Part shown: in pieces, positions 17,117-25,410 of the stretch
Layout: each line of letters begins with the position of its first letter
Position numbering within the stretch: the first letter of the stretch is position 1
NCBI RefSeq assembly: GCF_023638035.1
Contig: NZ_JAKRVX010000001.1
Location: forward strand, 62,001-126,000
From: Natronocalculus amylovorans
GTDB taxonomy: Archaea; Halobacteriota; Halobacteria; Halobacteriales; Haloferacaceae
Direction of reading: 5' to 3'
DNA: 64,000 nucleotides
Notes under the pieces: model-generated
The model's input: only the letters and a program-made list of their open reading frames with translations
The model's database searches: none
What the model was told of the DNA's origin: nothing
Position numbers and translations under genes: made by a program

Positions 17117-17890
17117 TTACTTTGGTGGGCGGAGCCGGTAGTATCGGCGGTTGAGATCGTAGGTGTATCCTTCGCGCATTGTTTTCAGCGCTGCATACGT
17201 GATGAACCCGCTCACAAGTGGAAGGACGAACACCAGATTCAACAGGAGGTCCAAGGGCATTGGGATCAAATTCTGAATTGCGAGTGCTGCGATCGTTAGC
17301 GAGAACACAACACCTGCGACACCAACTGCAGCCCAGAATGGCTGTTCAACTGGTCGGCGAGCGCTTCCCTTGTTAAGGAACGGGACAACTGCAACGATGC
17401 CGACGACGACAACGTTTGCGAGTACGCCGTACAGCTCATCCGACATGATCTTCTCGCCACCAAGCACAGCTAGCTCTGGGTTGACTGGGTCCAAGTGGAG
17501 CAGCCCGAATGACCAGTACAGATACCAGTCAGGAAGGATAATCTCCGGCGTCTGACTTGGGTTGGCTGCGTCACCAAGGTGTGGTGGGAGTGCCGCAGAG
17601 ACGAGCAATATAATTCCACTGAAGAACATGGCGATCGCAAGGTTCCGAATGACTTCGTGTGGCCATGTTGGGAATCCAAGCACGTCACGTTCGACATAGT
17701 CGGATTCTGTGCGTAGGTCTTGGTCTTCACGGCGGGCACGCTCGAAGTACTCGTACGTGACTCGTGACAAGCCCGTCTTTCGTGCTTTTCGCTCCGACCA
17801 TGTCGGTGTTTCATCGTCAGGTGCGACGATGCCCGTGCCGTCGGTTCGAATTTCGTTTGCGTTTGAATTGTCTGATTCGTTATCGCTCAT
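17117..17890 (-). CDS. Cytochrome b, C-terminal (subunit IV/PetD-like) protein
   Basis: A 257-residue membrane protein corresponding to the C-terminal half of cytochrome b. The quinol-site motif reads PDWY (in EIILPDWYLYW) where mitochondrial and cyanobacterial proteins have PEWY. Four helices follow or surround it; the N-terminal 75 residues are soluble and highly charged. Start at 17890 (MSDNESDN) is 4 bases after the stop of the N-terminal half gene; a longer frame would overlap that gene. With the upstream gene it forms a split cytochrome b like the b6/subunit IV pair. Confidence 0.88.
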   Translation of the reverse strand: MSDNESDNSNANEIRTDGTGIVAPDDETPTWSERKARKTGLSRVTYEYFERARREDQDLRTESDYVERDVLGFPTWPHEVIRNLAIAMFFSGIILLVSAALPPHLGDAANPSQTPEIILPDWYLYWSFGLLHLDPVNPELAVLGGEKIMSDELYGVLANVVVVGIVAVVPFLNKGSARRPVEQPFWAAVGVAGVVFSLTIAALAIQNLIPMPLDLLLNLVFVLPLVSGFITYAALKTMREGYTYDLNRRYYRLRPPK

Positions 17891-17894
17891 AGTA

Positions 17895-18689
17895 TCAGTG
17901 TGGCTCCGCGATTCCCTGCATCCAGACAATACCAACGTGGAGTGCAATCAGTGCAGTCACCACAAATGGTAAGATGAACACGTGCAGGATGTACATTCTC
18001 ACAATCGTTGCCTCTCCTAATGTGAACCCACCGAAGAGTAGCTGTGCACCCCATTCACCGACAATTGGAACTGCAAGCGACATCTCGACGCCGATCTGAG
18101 CGGCCCAGAATGCAAGCTGGTTCCATGGGAGCAGATAGCCAGTGTATCCGAAGACCAGTGTAAGACTGATCAAAATAATTCCAAGGATCCAGTTGAGTTC
18201 ACGCGGCTCTTTGTACGATCCAGTGAAGTACACACGGACCATGTGCAAGAAGACCGCAGCGGTCATGAACTGCGCAGACCATCGGTGGAGGCTCCGTAGA
18301 TACGCTCCGAAGTTGAGGTCCTGTGAGATCGCAATGATGGAATTATACGCCGCACTTGGGTCACCCTCTGTCGATGGGGAATAGTAGAATCCAAGTAGTG
18401 CGCCACTGACTGCCGCAATGATGTATGCGAGGATCGAAAAGAATCCAAGCGAATACAGCGGGTACCAGTACCAGAATTTGTTATCAAGATTGTACTGTTC
18501 TGTGTGGCTCTTCGGCATCTGGAGATTGATTCGATAGTACATTGTCTCCAGAATCTCGAGGTAGTCAACAATCCGTAGACGACGATCAAGATAGATAAGC
18601 GTCGTGAGGAATGTTGTCTCGATCAGCGTTAAATCGCGCTCTTTGAGCCACGCGTTATGATCGAAGTCGTCTTTTTTTTCTAAACTCAT
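17895..18689 (-). CDS. Cytochrome b, N-terminal (cytochrome b6-like) protein
   Basis: A 264-residue membrane protein carrying both heme b groups of a quinol-oxidising complex. Helix B has the pair H-x13-H in LHRWSAQFMTAAVFLHMV, and helix D has H-x14-H in LHVFILPFVVTALIALH. Fourteen intervening residues in helix D is the cytochrome b6 pattern, while bc1-type cytochrome b has thirteen. The Qo-loop region GYLLPWNQLAFWA is intact. An N-terminal soluble stretch of about 75 residues precedes the first helix. Gaps of 4-6 bases on either side put it in one operon with DUF7318-type and PetD-like genes. Confidence 0.93.
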   Translation of the reverse strand: MSLEKKDDFDHNAWLKERDLTLIETTFLTTLIYLDRRLRIVDYLEILETMYYRINLQMPKSHTEQYNLDNKFWYWYPLYSLGFFSILAYIIAAVSGALLGFYYSPSTEGDPSAAYNSIIAISQDLNFGAYLRSLHRWSAQFMTAAVFLHMVRVYFTGSYKEPRELNWILGIILISLTLVFGYTGYLLPWNQLAFWAAQIGVEMSLAVPIVGEWGAQLLFGGFTLGEATIVRMYILHVFILPFVVTALIALHVGIVWMQGIAEPH

Positions 18690-18695
18690 CGTAGG

Positions 18696-19085
18696 TCACC
18701 GTTTGTAGTATGGATAGATCGCTCGCTTGACCGTATCCCATGCCTGATCCGCACCAACTTGGGCACCATCAACTTGGTCTTCCTCAATGTAGATGTCTTC
18801 CCACTTGCGTCGGCGCTTCTTCACAATCATCACATCTGGAAGGAACTCCTTGCGGTAGAGTGCAAGAATGAACCCAAGATCAATGAATATGATCGCAAGA
18901 ACTCCACCAAGGAATTGATTACCGAACTCTGTGAGCCCCCATCCTTCCATAAAGCCATAAATGAAAATAAAGACAAAAATGACCTCAATGATTGTCAAGA
19001 GGACGATCGCAATTGCTGCTGCAGTATCTTCACGTGCAGGCTCATATCGATGGATGTCACCGTATGTACTTCCTGAAGAAGACAT
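18696..19085 (-). CDS. Small membrane protein between blue-copper and cytochrome b genes (DUF7318 type)
   Basis: A 129-residue protein: a soluble start (MSSSGSTYGDIHRYEP), two membrane helices (about 22-45 and 55-76), then a basic/acidic cytoplasmic tail with KKRRRKWEDIYIEE. Its start overlaps the preceding gene by one base (TAATG). It contains no Rieske cysteines or heme motif. Its place in the operon makes it a likely structural subunit of the cytochrome b complex; this is inference. Confidence 0.76.
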   Translation of the reverse strand: MSSSGSTYGDIHRYEPAREDTAAAIAIVLLTIIEVIFVFIFIYGFMEGWGLTEFGNQFLGGVLAIIFIDLGFILALYRKEFLPDVMIVKKRRRKWEDIYIEEDQVDGAQVGADQAWDTVKRAIYPYYKR

Positions 19086-19711
19086 TACTGTCCCCTCCCA
19101 GTGTTCGGCGATTCACCATATTTGAGCACGTAGAAGGTGAACACGAGGCTCATTCCAATTGCAAGGAAGGTAATAATCCCAAGGAAGTGCTTCTGGAGCG
19201 GAACACCAATATCAGCCATATTCTCTGGCCATGCACCACCGCCTGCTGTTACTTCTACAGTATCGACATCGCCAACAGCGACGGCACCAACCATTCCAAG
19301 GTTTTCGTGTGGCGTGCAAACATATTCTGTGATACCTTCTTCTTCGAATGTGTGCTCGTATGTTTCACCCTCTGCTTCAAGCAACTCGCTGTCGAGGTCA
19401 GCAGGGCCACTTCGTGCAACAACGTTGTGCTCGCCTCCTTGTCCTGTCCACTCAAAGACCACTGTGGTACCAGGATCGATCCAAAGACCAGCTGGGCTAT
19501 ATGCAAGGTTGCCATCGTTCCCAGATGCGCCAACTTCCACAGTCACTTCATCCTGTCCACGGGCGTCCTCATAGCCACCGTCAATGCCGTCAAGGAAGCC
19601 GCCCCAGTCGGGCTCTTCTTCCTGAGCGGCAGCCGTGCCACTTCCTGCGGCAACGGCCGTTGCGGCGGCGGCAGACCCACCGGCTGTACGCATAAACTCC
19701 CGCCGTTTCAT
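19085..19711 (-). CDS. Membrane-anchored halocyanin-like blue copper protein
   Basis: A 208-residue exported type-1 copper protein. It has a Tat signal (MKRREFMRTAGGSAAAATAV), a plastocyanin-like domain with copper ligands His in GGEHNVV and Cys, His, Met in CTPHENLGM, and then one C-terminal transmembrane helix (ITFLAIGMSLVFTFYVLKY). It should sit on the outer face of the cytoplasmic membrane and carry single electrons. It is the first gene before the cytochrome b pair, where a Rieske iron-sulfur protein gene often stands in bc operons. No Rieske motif (CxH...CxxH) appears in it or elsewhere in the cluster. Confidence 0.9.
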   Translation of the reverse strand: MKRREFMRTAGGSAAAATAVAAGSGTAAAQEEEPDWGGFLDGIDGGYEDARGQDEVTVEVGASGNDGNLAYSPAGLWIDPGTTVVFEWTGQGGEHNVVARSGPADLDSELLEAEGETYEHTFEEEGITEYVCTPHENLGMVGAVAVGDVDTVEVTAGGGAWPENMADIGVPLQKHFLGIITFLAIGMSLVFTFYVLKYGESPNTGRGQ

Positions 19712-19810
19712 ACAGCTAATGGTCAGAATGGGACGTTCTTAAACCCACCGACTATCACCGACCGAATACGCGCGAGTAAGGCCATTCAGTCACGCGATAT
19801 CGACGCATTG

Positions 19811-20617
19811 CTACTCGTTGGTTTTCTCCTGCTCAGTTGGGGTTTCAATCGGAAGATTTTCGGGACGCTCACCACCTTCGATCTGGACTGCGCGAAGTCG
19901 ATTCCGATACTGTTCGGAACGGAACCGATCGGAGAGGCGTGCATTTGCGACAACAGTGAATAAAAACAAAGCGATAACAACGAATATCGCACCAACAATT
20001 GGTGCAACAATATTATCTCGTGCAATAAATCCAGGGAGGAGCCAAACCGCCAATAACCCAACTCCCGCAAAGAGCTGTCCAAAAGCGATGATCTGCAACA
20101 TAAGATTTCCAAGCTCACCACTTTGTTCAGCTACATCATCCGGTGATGGAAGCTCGTAATCTTCAGGTGGAACCTGTGGCGTGTAATCATCCATCGAACA
20201 GAGCGCCACTGTTGGTTTAACATCCCGCAGTATCGTTCCACGCCCCTCCACACTTCCATCAGGATACACTGTTGCGTAGCCTTCATCCGAATAGGCGACG
20301 ATCGTCTCTTCGCCATCTTGAACAACACGTTCAAGCACAGCGAATACATCTCGGGTTGCGATACGGGATTTGAGGTCCATCTCTACTCGATCAAGCAGTT
20401 CAGCGCCTGTAACCCAGGAGTCCGCATCGAAGACTGCATCCCACTCTTCTGGGGTCATTTCGGCCATGTCTGCGGGCCGAAAGTCATCGAAGTCGTACTT
20501 CTCTTCGACCGCTTGTCGAAGCGCCTCAAGCTCTTCATCGCTCGATTGCGAATCATCAGCATCTACTGGTGGGTCGAGCGTCTCTTCCGTTGACTGCTCG
20601 TCAGAGGCGTTACTCAT
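19811..20617 (-). CDS. Conserved haloarchaeal membrane protein at head of cytochrome b operon (DUF7319 type)
   Basis: A 268-residue protein. Start at 20617 (MSNASDEQS) is preferred over an upstream frame extension. The first 180 residues are soluble and acidic, with a central domain that reads like a small beta-rich sensor or binding fold (VVQDGEETIVAYSDEGYATV). Two membrane helices follow (about 190-207 and 215-237), and the end is an acidic tail. It is the first gene of the minus-strand respiratory run and shares a divergent promoter region with the gene at 20707. No characterised homologue is known to me. Confidence 0.72.
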   Translation of the reverse strand: MSNASDEQSTEETLDPPVDADDSQSSDEELEALRQAVEEKYDFDDFRPADMAEMTPEEWDAVFDADSWVTGAELLDRVEMDLKSRIATRDVFAVLERVVQDGEETIVAYSDEGYATVYPDGSVEGRGTILRDVKPTVALCSMDDYTPQVPPEDYELPSPDDVAEQSGELGNLMLQIIAFGQLFAGVGLLAVWLLPGFIARDNIVAPIVGAIFVVIALFLFTVVANARLSDRFRSEQYRNRLRAVQIEGGERPENLPIETPTEQEKTNE

Positions 20618-20706
20618 TGGTGAGTATACGTACTCAAGCGTCCTTAGCATGACGGTATCGCAGTGATTCGGACCCTTTACCCAAGCGTCGTCCTAAGTAG
20701 CATCTA

Positions 20707-21186
20707 ATGCTTGACGATGCGACGACTGCAACCATCGTAGCAATCATGGTTACACTGAGCCTCCCATTCTATCTCAAGGGTGCGTGGATCATGATTGATG
20801 CAGAAACGGTTACGTGGGCGATCCTTATCCACCATCTGAAATACATTGTTGTCGGACTGACGCTGACGACAGTTCCGATGGTCACATGGATGATCCCGCG
20901 GCTTGTGGACCAGTTGAGCGGGATTACTGGTCTCCACGCAGTGCTTGGTCTTCAGGCGTATGCGTTGTTGTTGTTTGCACTCACTGGAATTGTTCGAATC
21001 TTCCAAGCAAAGCGAGAAGCAGACCTCTACCATAATCCGGACCCACATGTCGATATCGACGAACTACATGAAAACATGGGTCACTGGCGAATGCGGCTCC
21101 GTGTTGGTGTCTTCGGCTACGTGTTCTTCTGGTTTGCTGCGTGGCTTACCGGCCTTTATCGGTACGTAATCGGGTACGTGCTCTAG
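20707..21186 (+). CDS. Four-helix membrane protein next to cytochrome b operon (DUF7321 type)
   Basis: A 159-residue membrane protein with four hydrophobic segments, around residues 7-26, 37-60, 72-95 and 130-155. Several histidines lie in or near helices (HHLKY, GLHAVLG, HNPDPH, GHWRMR), so heme or quinone binding is possible but unproved. It is divergent from the DUF7319-type gene with about 90 bases between starts. Its stop is directly next to the stop of the convergent nth gene (0 bases apart). Confidence 0.75.
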   Translation: MLDDATTATIVAIMVTLSLPFYLKGAWIMIDAETVTWAILIHHLKYIVVGLTLTTVPMVTWMIPRLVDQLSGITGLHAVLGLQAYALLLFALTGIVRIFQAKREADLYHNPDPHVDIDELHENMGHWRMRLRVGVFGYVFFWFAAWLTGLYRYVIGYVL

Positions 21187-21870
21187 TTACCACGTGTCAC
21201 CGCTTGCAAGGTCAACATCATGATCACTCTTTGAAGATGGACAGATGTCTTCGAGCCTACAGCTCTTGCAATCCGGATTAAGCGCGGTGCATGTTGCTCG
21301 CCCGTGACTAATCATCAGATGTGTAAACCACTGCCAGTCCTCTTCAGGGACGATCGGCATCAGATCCTGTTCAATCTGTTCTGGGTACTGTTCCTCGGTG
21401 ATCCCTAATCGTCGCGAGATTCGTTGGACATGTGTATCGACAACGATCCCTTCAACGATTTGATGGCCGTGTTGAAGCACGACATTTGCGGTCTTGCGGC
21501 CGACGCCTGCAAGATCGGTGAGTTCGTTCATTGTGTCTGGAACATTTCCGTCGTGCTTCTCAATGATGTCAGTACAGGCAGATCGGATATATTTGGCTTT
21601 GTTATTGTAGTAGGTGATCGAAGAGATGGCATCCGCAAGCTCGTCTTGCTCGGCGTTTGCGAACTCATCCGCACTCTGATACTGTTTGAACAGTTCTTTT
21701 GTGACCTTGTTCACTCGCTCGTCAGTACACTGTGCAGAGAGCATGACAGCGATAAGCAGTTCCAGACGATTTGAAAACCGAAGCGAGATTGTGGTGTCAG
21801 GATATGCATCATACAGTCGATCGATCACTTCAAGCGTCTGATCGTGTCTATCAGAAATCGGTGTGCCCAT
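21187..21870 (-). CDS. nth: Endonuclease III (DNA glycosylase/AP lyase)
   Basis: A 227-residue base-excision repair enzyme that removes oxidised pyrimidines and cuts the AP site. It shows the helix-hairpin-helix LAGVGRKTANVVL with the catalytic lysine, the catalytic aspartate in VVDTHVQRI, and a C-terminal [4Fe-4S] loop with C-x6-C-x2-C-x5-C spacing. Start at 21870 (MGTPISDRHDQ) gives the normal length; the extension to 21939 is not family-like. Confidence 0.95.
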   Translation of the reverse strand: MGTPISDRHDQTLEVIDRLYDAYPDTTISLRFSNRLELLIAVMLSAQCTDERVNKVTKELFKQYQSADEFANAEQDELADAISSITYYNNKAKYIRSACTDIIEKHDGNVPDTMNELTDLAGVGRKTANVVLQHGHQIVEGIVVDTHVQRISRRLGITEEQYPEQIEQDLMPIVPEEDWQWFTHLMISHGRATCTALNPDCKSCRLEDICPSSKSDHDVDLASGDTW

Positions 21871-21974
21871 GCTGTGGTGTTTGTGTCTGATAGATTGAAT
21901 CGTTCGATAGACGTTTCGATCGGAGCCAATCGAGAGCAAAAGCTATGTACGAACCACAATGCTGTATTAGACAG

Positions 21975-22106
21975 ATGCGTCCATTAACATATGAACACGG
22001 GTCGTGGTATACGATCGGAGCCGTTAGCATCGGATATCTACTATTGCTTACAATAATCTTTGTGGCGCTTTTTATACTGCCGTATCTACTGTTTACAGCG
22101 TTATAA
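21975..22106 (+). CDS. Putative 43-residue membrane protein
   Basis: An ATG-to-TAA frame between nth and pan, too short for many gene finders. The first 13 residues are polar (MRPLTYEHGSWYT) and the remaining 30 are a long hydrophobic stretch (GYLLLLTIIFVALFILPYLL) making one or two helices. Codon use resembles neighbouring genes. It is divergent from nth and convergent with pan. Unknown function; could be real or fortuitous. Confidence 0.45.
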   Translation: MRPLTYEHGSWYTIGAVSIGYLLLLTIIFVALFILPYLLFTAL

Positions 22107-22140
22107 CATAAACCGGAAGCCACCGGTCAAAAAGGGCGTT

Positions 22141-23355
22141 TCAGGCGAACGCGAGCGAGTCGCCGGTGTCGTCGTCTTCGATGTTAATTTTCTCCCACGC
22201 GTCAATGAAGTCACCCATGTAGATCTCTGTGCGATCGTCACGGATAGCGAACATTCCTGCTTCAGTACAGATCGCTTTAATATCCGCACCGGAGGCGTCA
22301 GTTGCGAGCTCTGCAAGCTCTTCGAAATTCACGTCGTCTGCAACGTTCATGTTGCGGGTGTGAATCTGGAAGATCAGTTCGCGGCCCGTTGCGTTCGGTT
22401 TTGGAACCTCAATGAGTCGATCGAAACGTCCCGGACGGAGAATTGCGGGATCGAGCATATCGAAGCGGTTCGTTGCAGCGATAATTCGGATTTCGCCGCG
22501 CTCATCGAACCCGTCCATCTCCGAAAGCAACTGCATCATCGTCCGCTGAACCTCTGCATCGCCAGAGGTTTTTGAGTCAGTTCGTTTGGATGCGATCGCA
22601 TCGATCTCATCAATGAATATTACAGCCGGCTCGTTATCTCGTGCAACCTCGAACAGGTCACGAACGAGTTTTGCACCCTCACCAATGAATTTGTGAACCA
22701 GCTCTGAGCCAGCCATTTTTATAAAGGATGCATCTGTCTGATTTGCAACTGCTTTTGCAAGCATTGTTTTCCCGGTTCCCGGCGGCCCGTACAGAAGAAC
22801 ACCAGATGGTGGCTGAATACCCACCTCTTCAAACATCTCAGGGTGTTTCAGTGGCATCTCAACAGTTTCGCGAACTTCCGTCATCTGCTCATCAAGTCCA
22901 CCAATGTCCTCGTATGTGACATCCGGTGAATGCTCAACTTGCATCACGCGAGCGCGCACGTCAGTCTCATTATCAAGCCGCTTTACAATAGAGAGTGAGT
23001 TGTTAACCGCGACACGCGCATCCGGTTCTAATTCGTCACGCATCTCTGCGGTCACTTCCGTGAGCGCTTCCTGATTGTTCCCATGCTGTTTGATAATCAC
23101 ACCGTCGCTGTTGAGCTCTTGGACGGTTGCGACGAACAGTGGGGACTGCTTGAGCTTTTTATTCTCGTGTGTGAGGCGTTCGAGTTTCTGTTGGTATTTA
23201 TTGTTCTCGGCGTTCGCATCAAGGAGTTTGTCGCGCATCTCCTCGTTTTGCGACTCAAGAACCTCGAGACGATCTTCGAGTGTCTCGATCTTCTCCTGAT
23301 GGGACGTCGACTCCTCGTCGTATGGGAGATCAACATCGTCCACAGTGTCGGTCAT
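22141..23355 (-). CDS. pan: Proteasome-activating nucleotidase (PAN)
   Basis: A 404-residue AAA ATPase that unfolds substrates and feeds them into the 20S proteasome. Order: N-terminal coiled coil (about 15-80), an OB domain, then the AAA module with Walker [16 protein letters not shown], Walker [12 protein letters not shown] and the arginine-finger region LRPGRFDR. Start at 23355 ([11 protein letters not shown]) is more family-like than the frame extension to 23397. The C-terminus reads SLAFA; proteasome gating motifs are usually hydrophobic-Tyr-X, so here Phe takes the Tyr place. Convergent with the small ORF before it, divergent from a winged-helix gene. Confidence 0.95.
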   Translation of the reverse strand: MTDTVDDVDLPYDEESTSHQEKIETLEDRLEVLESQNEEMRDKLLDANAENNKYQQKLERLTHENKKLKQSPLFVATVQELNSDGVIIKQHGNNQEALTEVTAEMRDELEPDARVAVNNSLSIVKRLDNETDVRARVMQVEHSPDVTYEDIGGLDEQMTEVRETVEMPLKHPEMFEEVGIQPPSGVLLYGPPGTGKTMLAKAVANQTDASFIKMAGSELVHKFIGEGAKLVRDLFEVARDNEPAVIFIDEIDAIASKRTDSKTSGDAEVQRTMMQLLSEMDGFDERGEIRIIAATNRFDMLDPAILRPGRFDRLIEVPKPNATGRELIFQIHTRNMNVADDVNFEELAELATDASGADIKAICTEAGMFAIRDDRTEIYMGDFIDAWEKINIEDDDTGDSLAFA

Positions 23356-23493
23356 CGACGGGTATAGGACGGAGACGAATAAGAGGCTTCGGGTCACGGA
23401 CCTTATTATGAGTTACCAAGCGGCATTATGCCCTATAGTAATTAATAGAGATAAGAAGTATTATTACTGAGTATCCCACATGTGCAAATGAGA

Positions 23494-23754
23494 ATGAGCG
23501 TATCAGAAGCAGTTGCGACGGAAGACACAGGCGATCGCTGGGAAGCAGTGCGTGACCTCCCACCGAGTGCAAAACTGGTTGCAAAAGTGCTAGATTATAA
23601 CGAAACCCTTACACAGAGCCAACTGGCTGAAGAAACGCTACTTCCGCCGCGCACTGTCAGATACGCACTAAGCAGACTCGAGGAAGAAGATGTCGTTGAA
23701 TCGCGGTTTTCATTTTCGGACGCTCGAAAACGGCTCTACACACTCAGCATCTAA
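23494..23754 (+). CDS. Winged-helix (MarR/TrmB-like) regulator
   Basis: An 86-residue single-domain DNA-binding protein: SAKLVAKVLDYNETLTQSQLAEETLLPPRTVRYALSRLEEE... is a clear winged helix with recognition helix PPRTVRYALSRL. ATGs at 23488 and 23494 and a GTG at 23482 are all in frame; I chose 23494 (MSVSEA). A TATA-like TATTATTACT about 35 bases upstream fits a leaderless message. It shares the divergent promoter region with pan. Conserved in haloarchaea; its targets are unknown. Confidence 0.82.
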   Translation: MSVSEAVATEDTGDRWEAVRDLPPSAKLVAKVLDYNETLTQSQLAEETLLPPRTVRYALSRLEEEDVVESRFSFSDARKRLYTLSI

Positions 23755-23824
23755 CCACTCAGTACAACGTTACCCGTTCTCTCCACCCGGCGCTTTTTTT
23801 ATTATTGCATTCACAGAACCCATA

Positions 23825-24079
23825 ATGTATCAACTGGTTGTTGACGTCATCAAACGGGCGCAAAAAGCAACAACGATTGAATGTCCTCCGTATGAGGCTA
23901 TTATCACTGAAGCAGTCCGTCTTGCAGAGCAGACAGACACACCCATCGACGAGACATTCCTTTCTCGACTGGAGCGTGCAGTAGACTCCGCGACGGCAGA
24001 CGAGCGAACACAGCTTGCGGCAGATGGACGGCAGGCCCATGAGCAATTAGCAGGGCGAATACCAGCTGACGAATCCTAA
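23825..24079 (+). CDS. Uncharacterised small protein upstream of mre11
   Basis: An 84-residue soluble, mostly helical, acidic protein (MYQLVVDVIKRAQKATTIECPP...). The long open frame back to 23690 overlaps the winged-helix gene, so the ATG at 23825 is the sensible start; an AT-rich TTTTTTTATTATTGC element sits about 25-30 bases before it. It precedes mre11-rad50 by 59 bases on the same strand and may be co-expressed with them. No motif recognised. Confidence 0.62.
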   Translation: MYQLVVDVIKRAQKATTIECPPYEAIITEAVRLAEQTDTPIDETFLSRLERAVDSATADERTQLAADGRQAHEQLAGRIPADES

Positions 24080-24138
24080 CTCCACTTTCGCTCCAGTCAC
24101 GGAACGTCTTTACTCATGGATAGATAACACCCGAATAG

Positions 24139-25410
24139 ATGACACGGGTGATCCACACCGGCGACACCCACATTGGGTATCGACAGTACCACTCGCCGGA
24201 ACGACGAGCGGACTTTCTCTCTGCATTTGAGGCCGTAATTTCTGCTGCGATCGAAGACGACGTTGATGCAGTTATCCATGCAGGAGACTTATTCCATGAT
24301 CGACGACCAGATCTTCAAGACCTGCTTGGCACACTCAGCGTCCTTCGAAGGCTCAATGATGCAGCGATCCCATTTCTTGCTGTCGTTGGTAACCACGAAT
24401 CAACGCGAAGCGGACAATGGCTCGACCTTTTTGAGCGACTGGGGCTTGCGACACGGCTTGGGTCAACACCGGTTCAAGTGAATGACGTTGCATTCTACGG
24501 GCTAGATCACGTTCCACCATCTCGCCGAGATGACCTAACGTACCAGTTTGATCGCTGCGAAGCGACACACAATATTCTTGTGAGCCACGGGCTGTTTACT
24601 CCGTTTGCATATGCTGACTGGGAGACAGAGCATGTCCTCGAAGCAGCCACTGTTGAGTTCGATGCAGTGTTACTTGGTGATAATCACGCACCAGGGGTTG
24701 AGCAAGTAGACGATACCTGGGTAACATACTGTGGTTCGACAGAGCGTGCGAGCGCAAGCGAAGAAGCCCCTCGTGGATACAACATTATTTCGGTAACTGA
24801 TGGCGTCGATATCCGAAGACGGACGCTTGACACACGCACATTTGTGTTCGTTGACGTTCAATTGGGTGAAAACGAGGGCATCGATCGTGTTCGAGAGCAG
24901 GTTAGTCAGCATGAGCTTACAGATGCGGTTGTGATTGTCCGTATAGATGGGTCGGGTGAGCCTATCGCACCAGCAGATGTAGAGTCGCATGCGGTGGAGC
25001 ATGGCGCACTTATCGCTCGTGTCACTGATAACAGAGACCGAGCAGCGGACGCGGGACGAGAAATCGGTGTTGAATTTGCAGATCCTGATGCCGCTGTTGA
25101 TACACGCATCGGTGAACTTGGGCTTTCGGAGGCGGCCCAAGATATTGACGAAGCGGTTCGCGCGTCAAAAGTTGCCGATTCGAACGTTCGATCGCTCGTT
25201 AAAGAGCAGATTACCGATCGGCTTGACGATGGGCTTTCAGCCTTCATGGGCGTCAGTGAGTCGGATCCAAACCGCTCAGACACGGTAGACGCGTCAGGAG
25301 AACAACCTGAGCAAGAAAACAAAGGGAGCGTGAAATTGAATGGGAACGTGGAAAAAACAGAACAAAAGCAAGACGTTGATGGGCAGGCCTCGATGGAGGA
25401 GTACCGATGA
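24139..25410 (+). CDS. mre11: DNA double-strand-break repair nuclease Mre11
   Basis: A 423-residue calcineurin-like phosphoesterase that processes broken DNA ends together with Rad50. The metal-binding motifs appear in order: GDTHIGYRQ, AGDLFHD, VGNHES, VSHG, and LGDNHAP in the place of the usual GHxH. The catalytic domain ends near residue 240 and a capping domain follows. The last 60 residues are hydrophilic, rich in Glu, Gln and Lys, and presumably flexible or Rad50-binding. The stop overlaps the rad50 start by 4 bases (ATGA). Confidence 0.94.
   Translation: MTRVIHTGDTHIGYRQYHSPERRADFLSAFEAVISAAIEDDVDAVIHAGDLFHDRRPDLQDLLGTLSVLRRLNDAAIPFLAVVGNHESTRSGQWLDLFERLGLATRLGSTPVQVNDVAFYGLDHVPPSRRDDLTYQFDRCEATHNILVSHGLFTPFAYADWETEHVLEAATVEFDAVLLGDNHAPGVEQVDDTWVTYCGSTERASASEEAPRGYNIISVTDGVDIRRRTLDTRTFVFVDVQLGENEGIDRVREQVSQHELTDAVVIVRIDGSGEPIAPADVESHAVEHGALIARVTDNRDRAADAGREIGVEFADPDAAVDTRIGELGLSEAAQDIDEAVRASKVADSNVRSLVKEQITDRLDDGLSAFMGVSESDPNRSDTVDASGEQPEQENKGSVKLNGNVEKTEQKQDVDGQASMEEYR

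Noticed and set aside
18992-19963. Plus-strand open frame of 323 codons
   Set aside because: It is antisense to the blue-copper gene and part of its neighbours, with a cysteine-rich, low-quality translation. The minus-strand reading has clear motifs.
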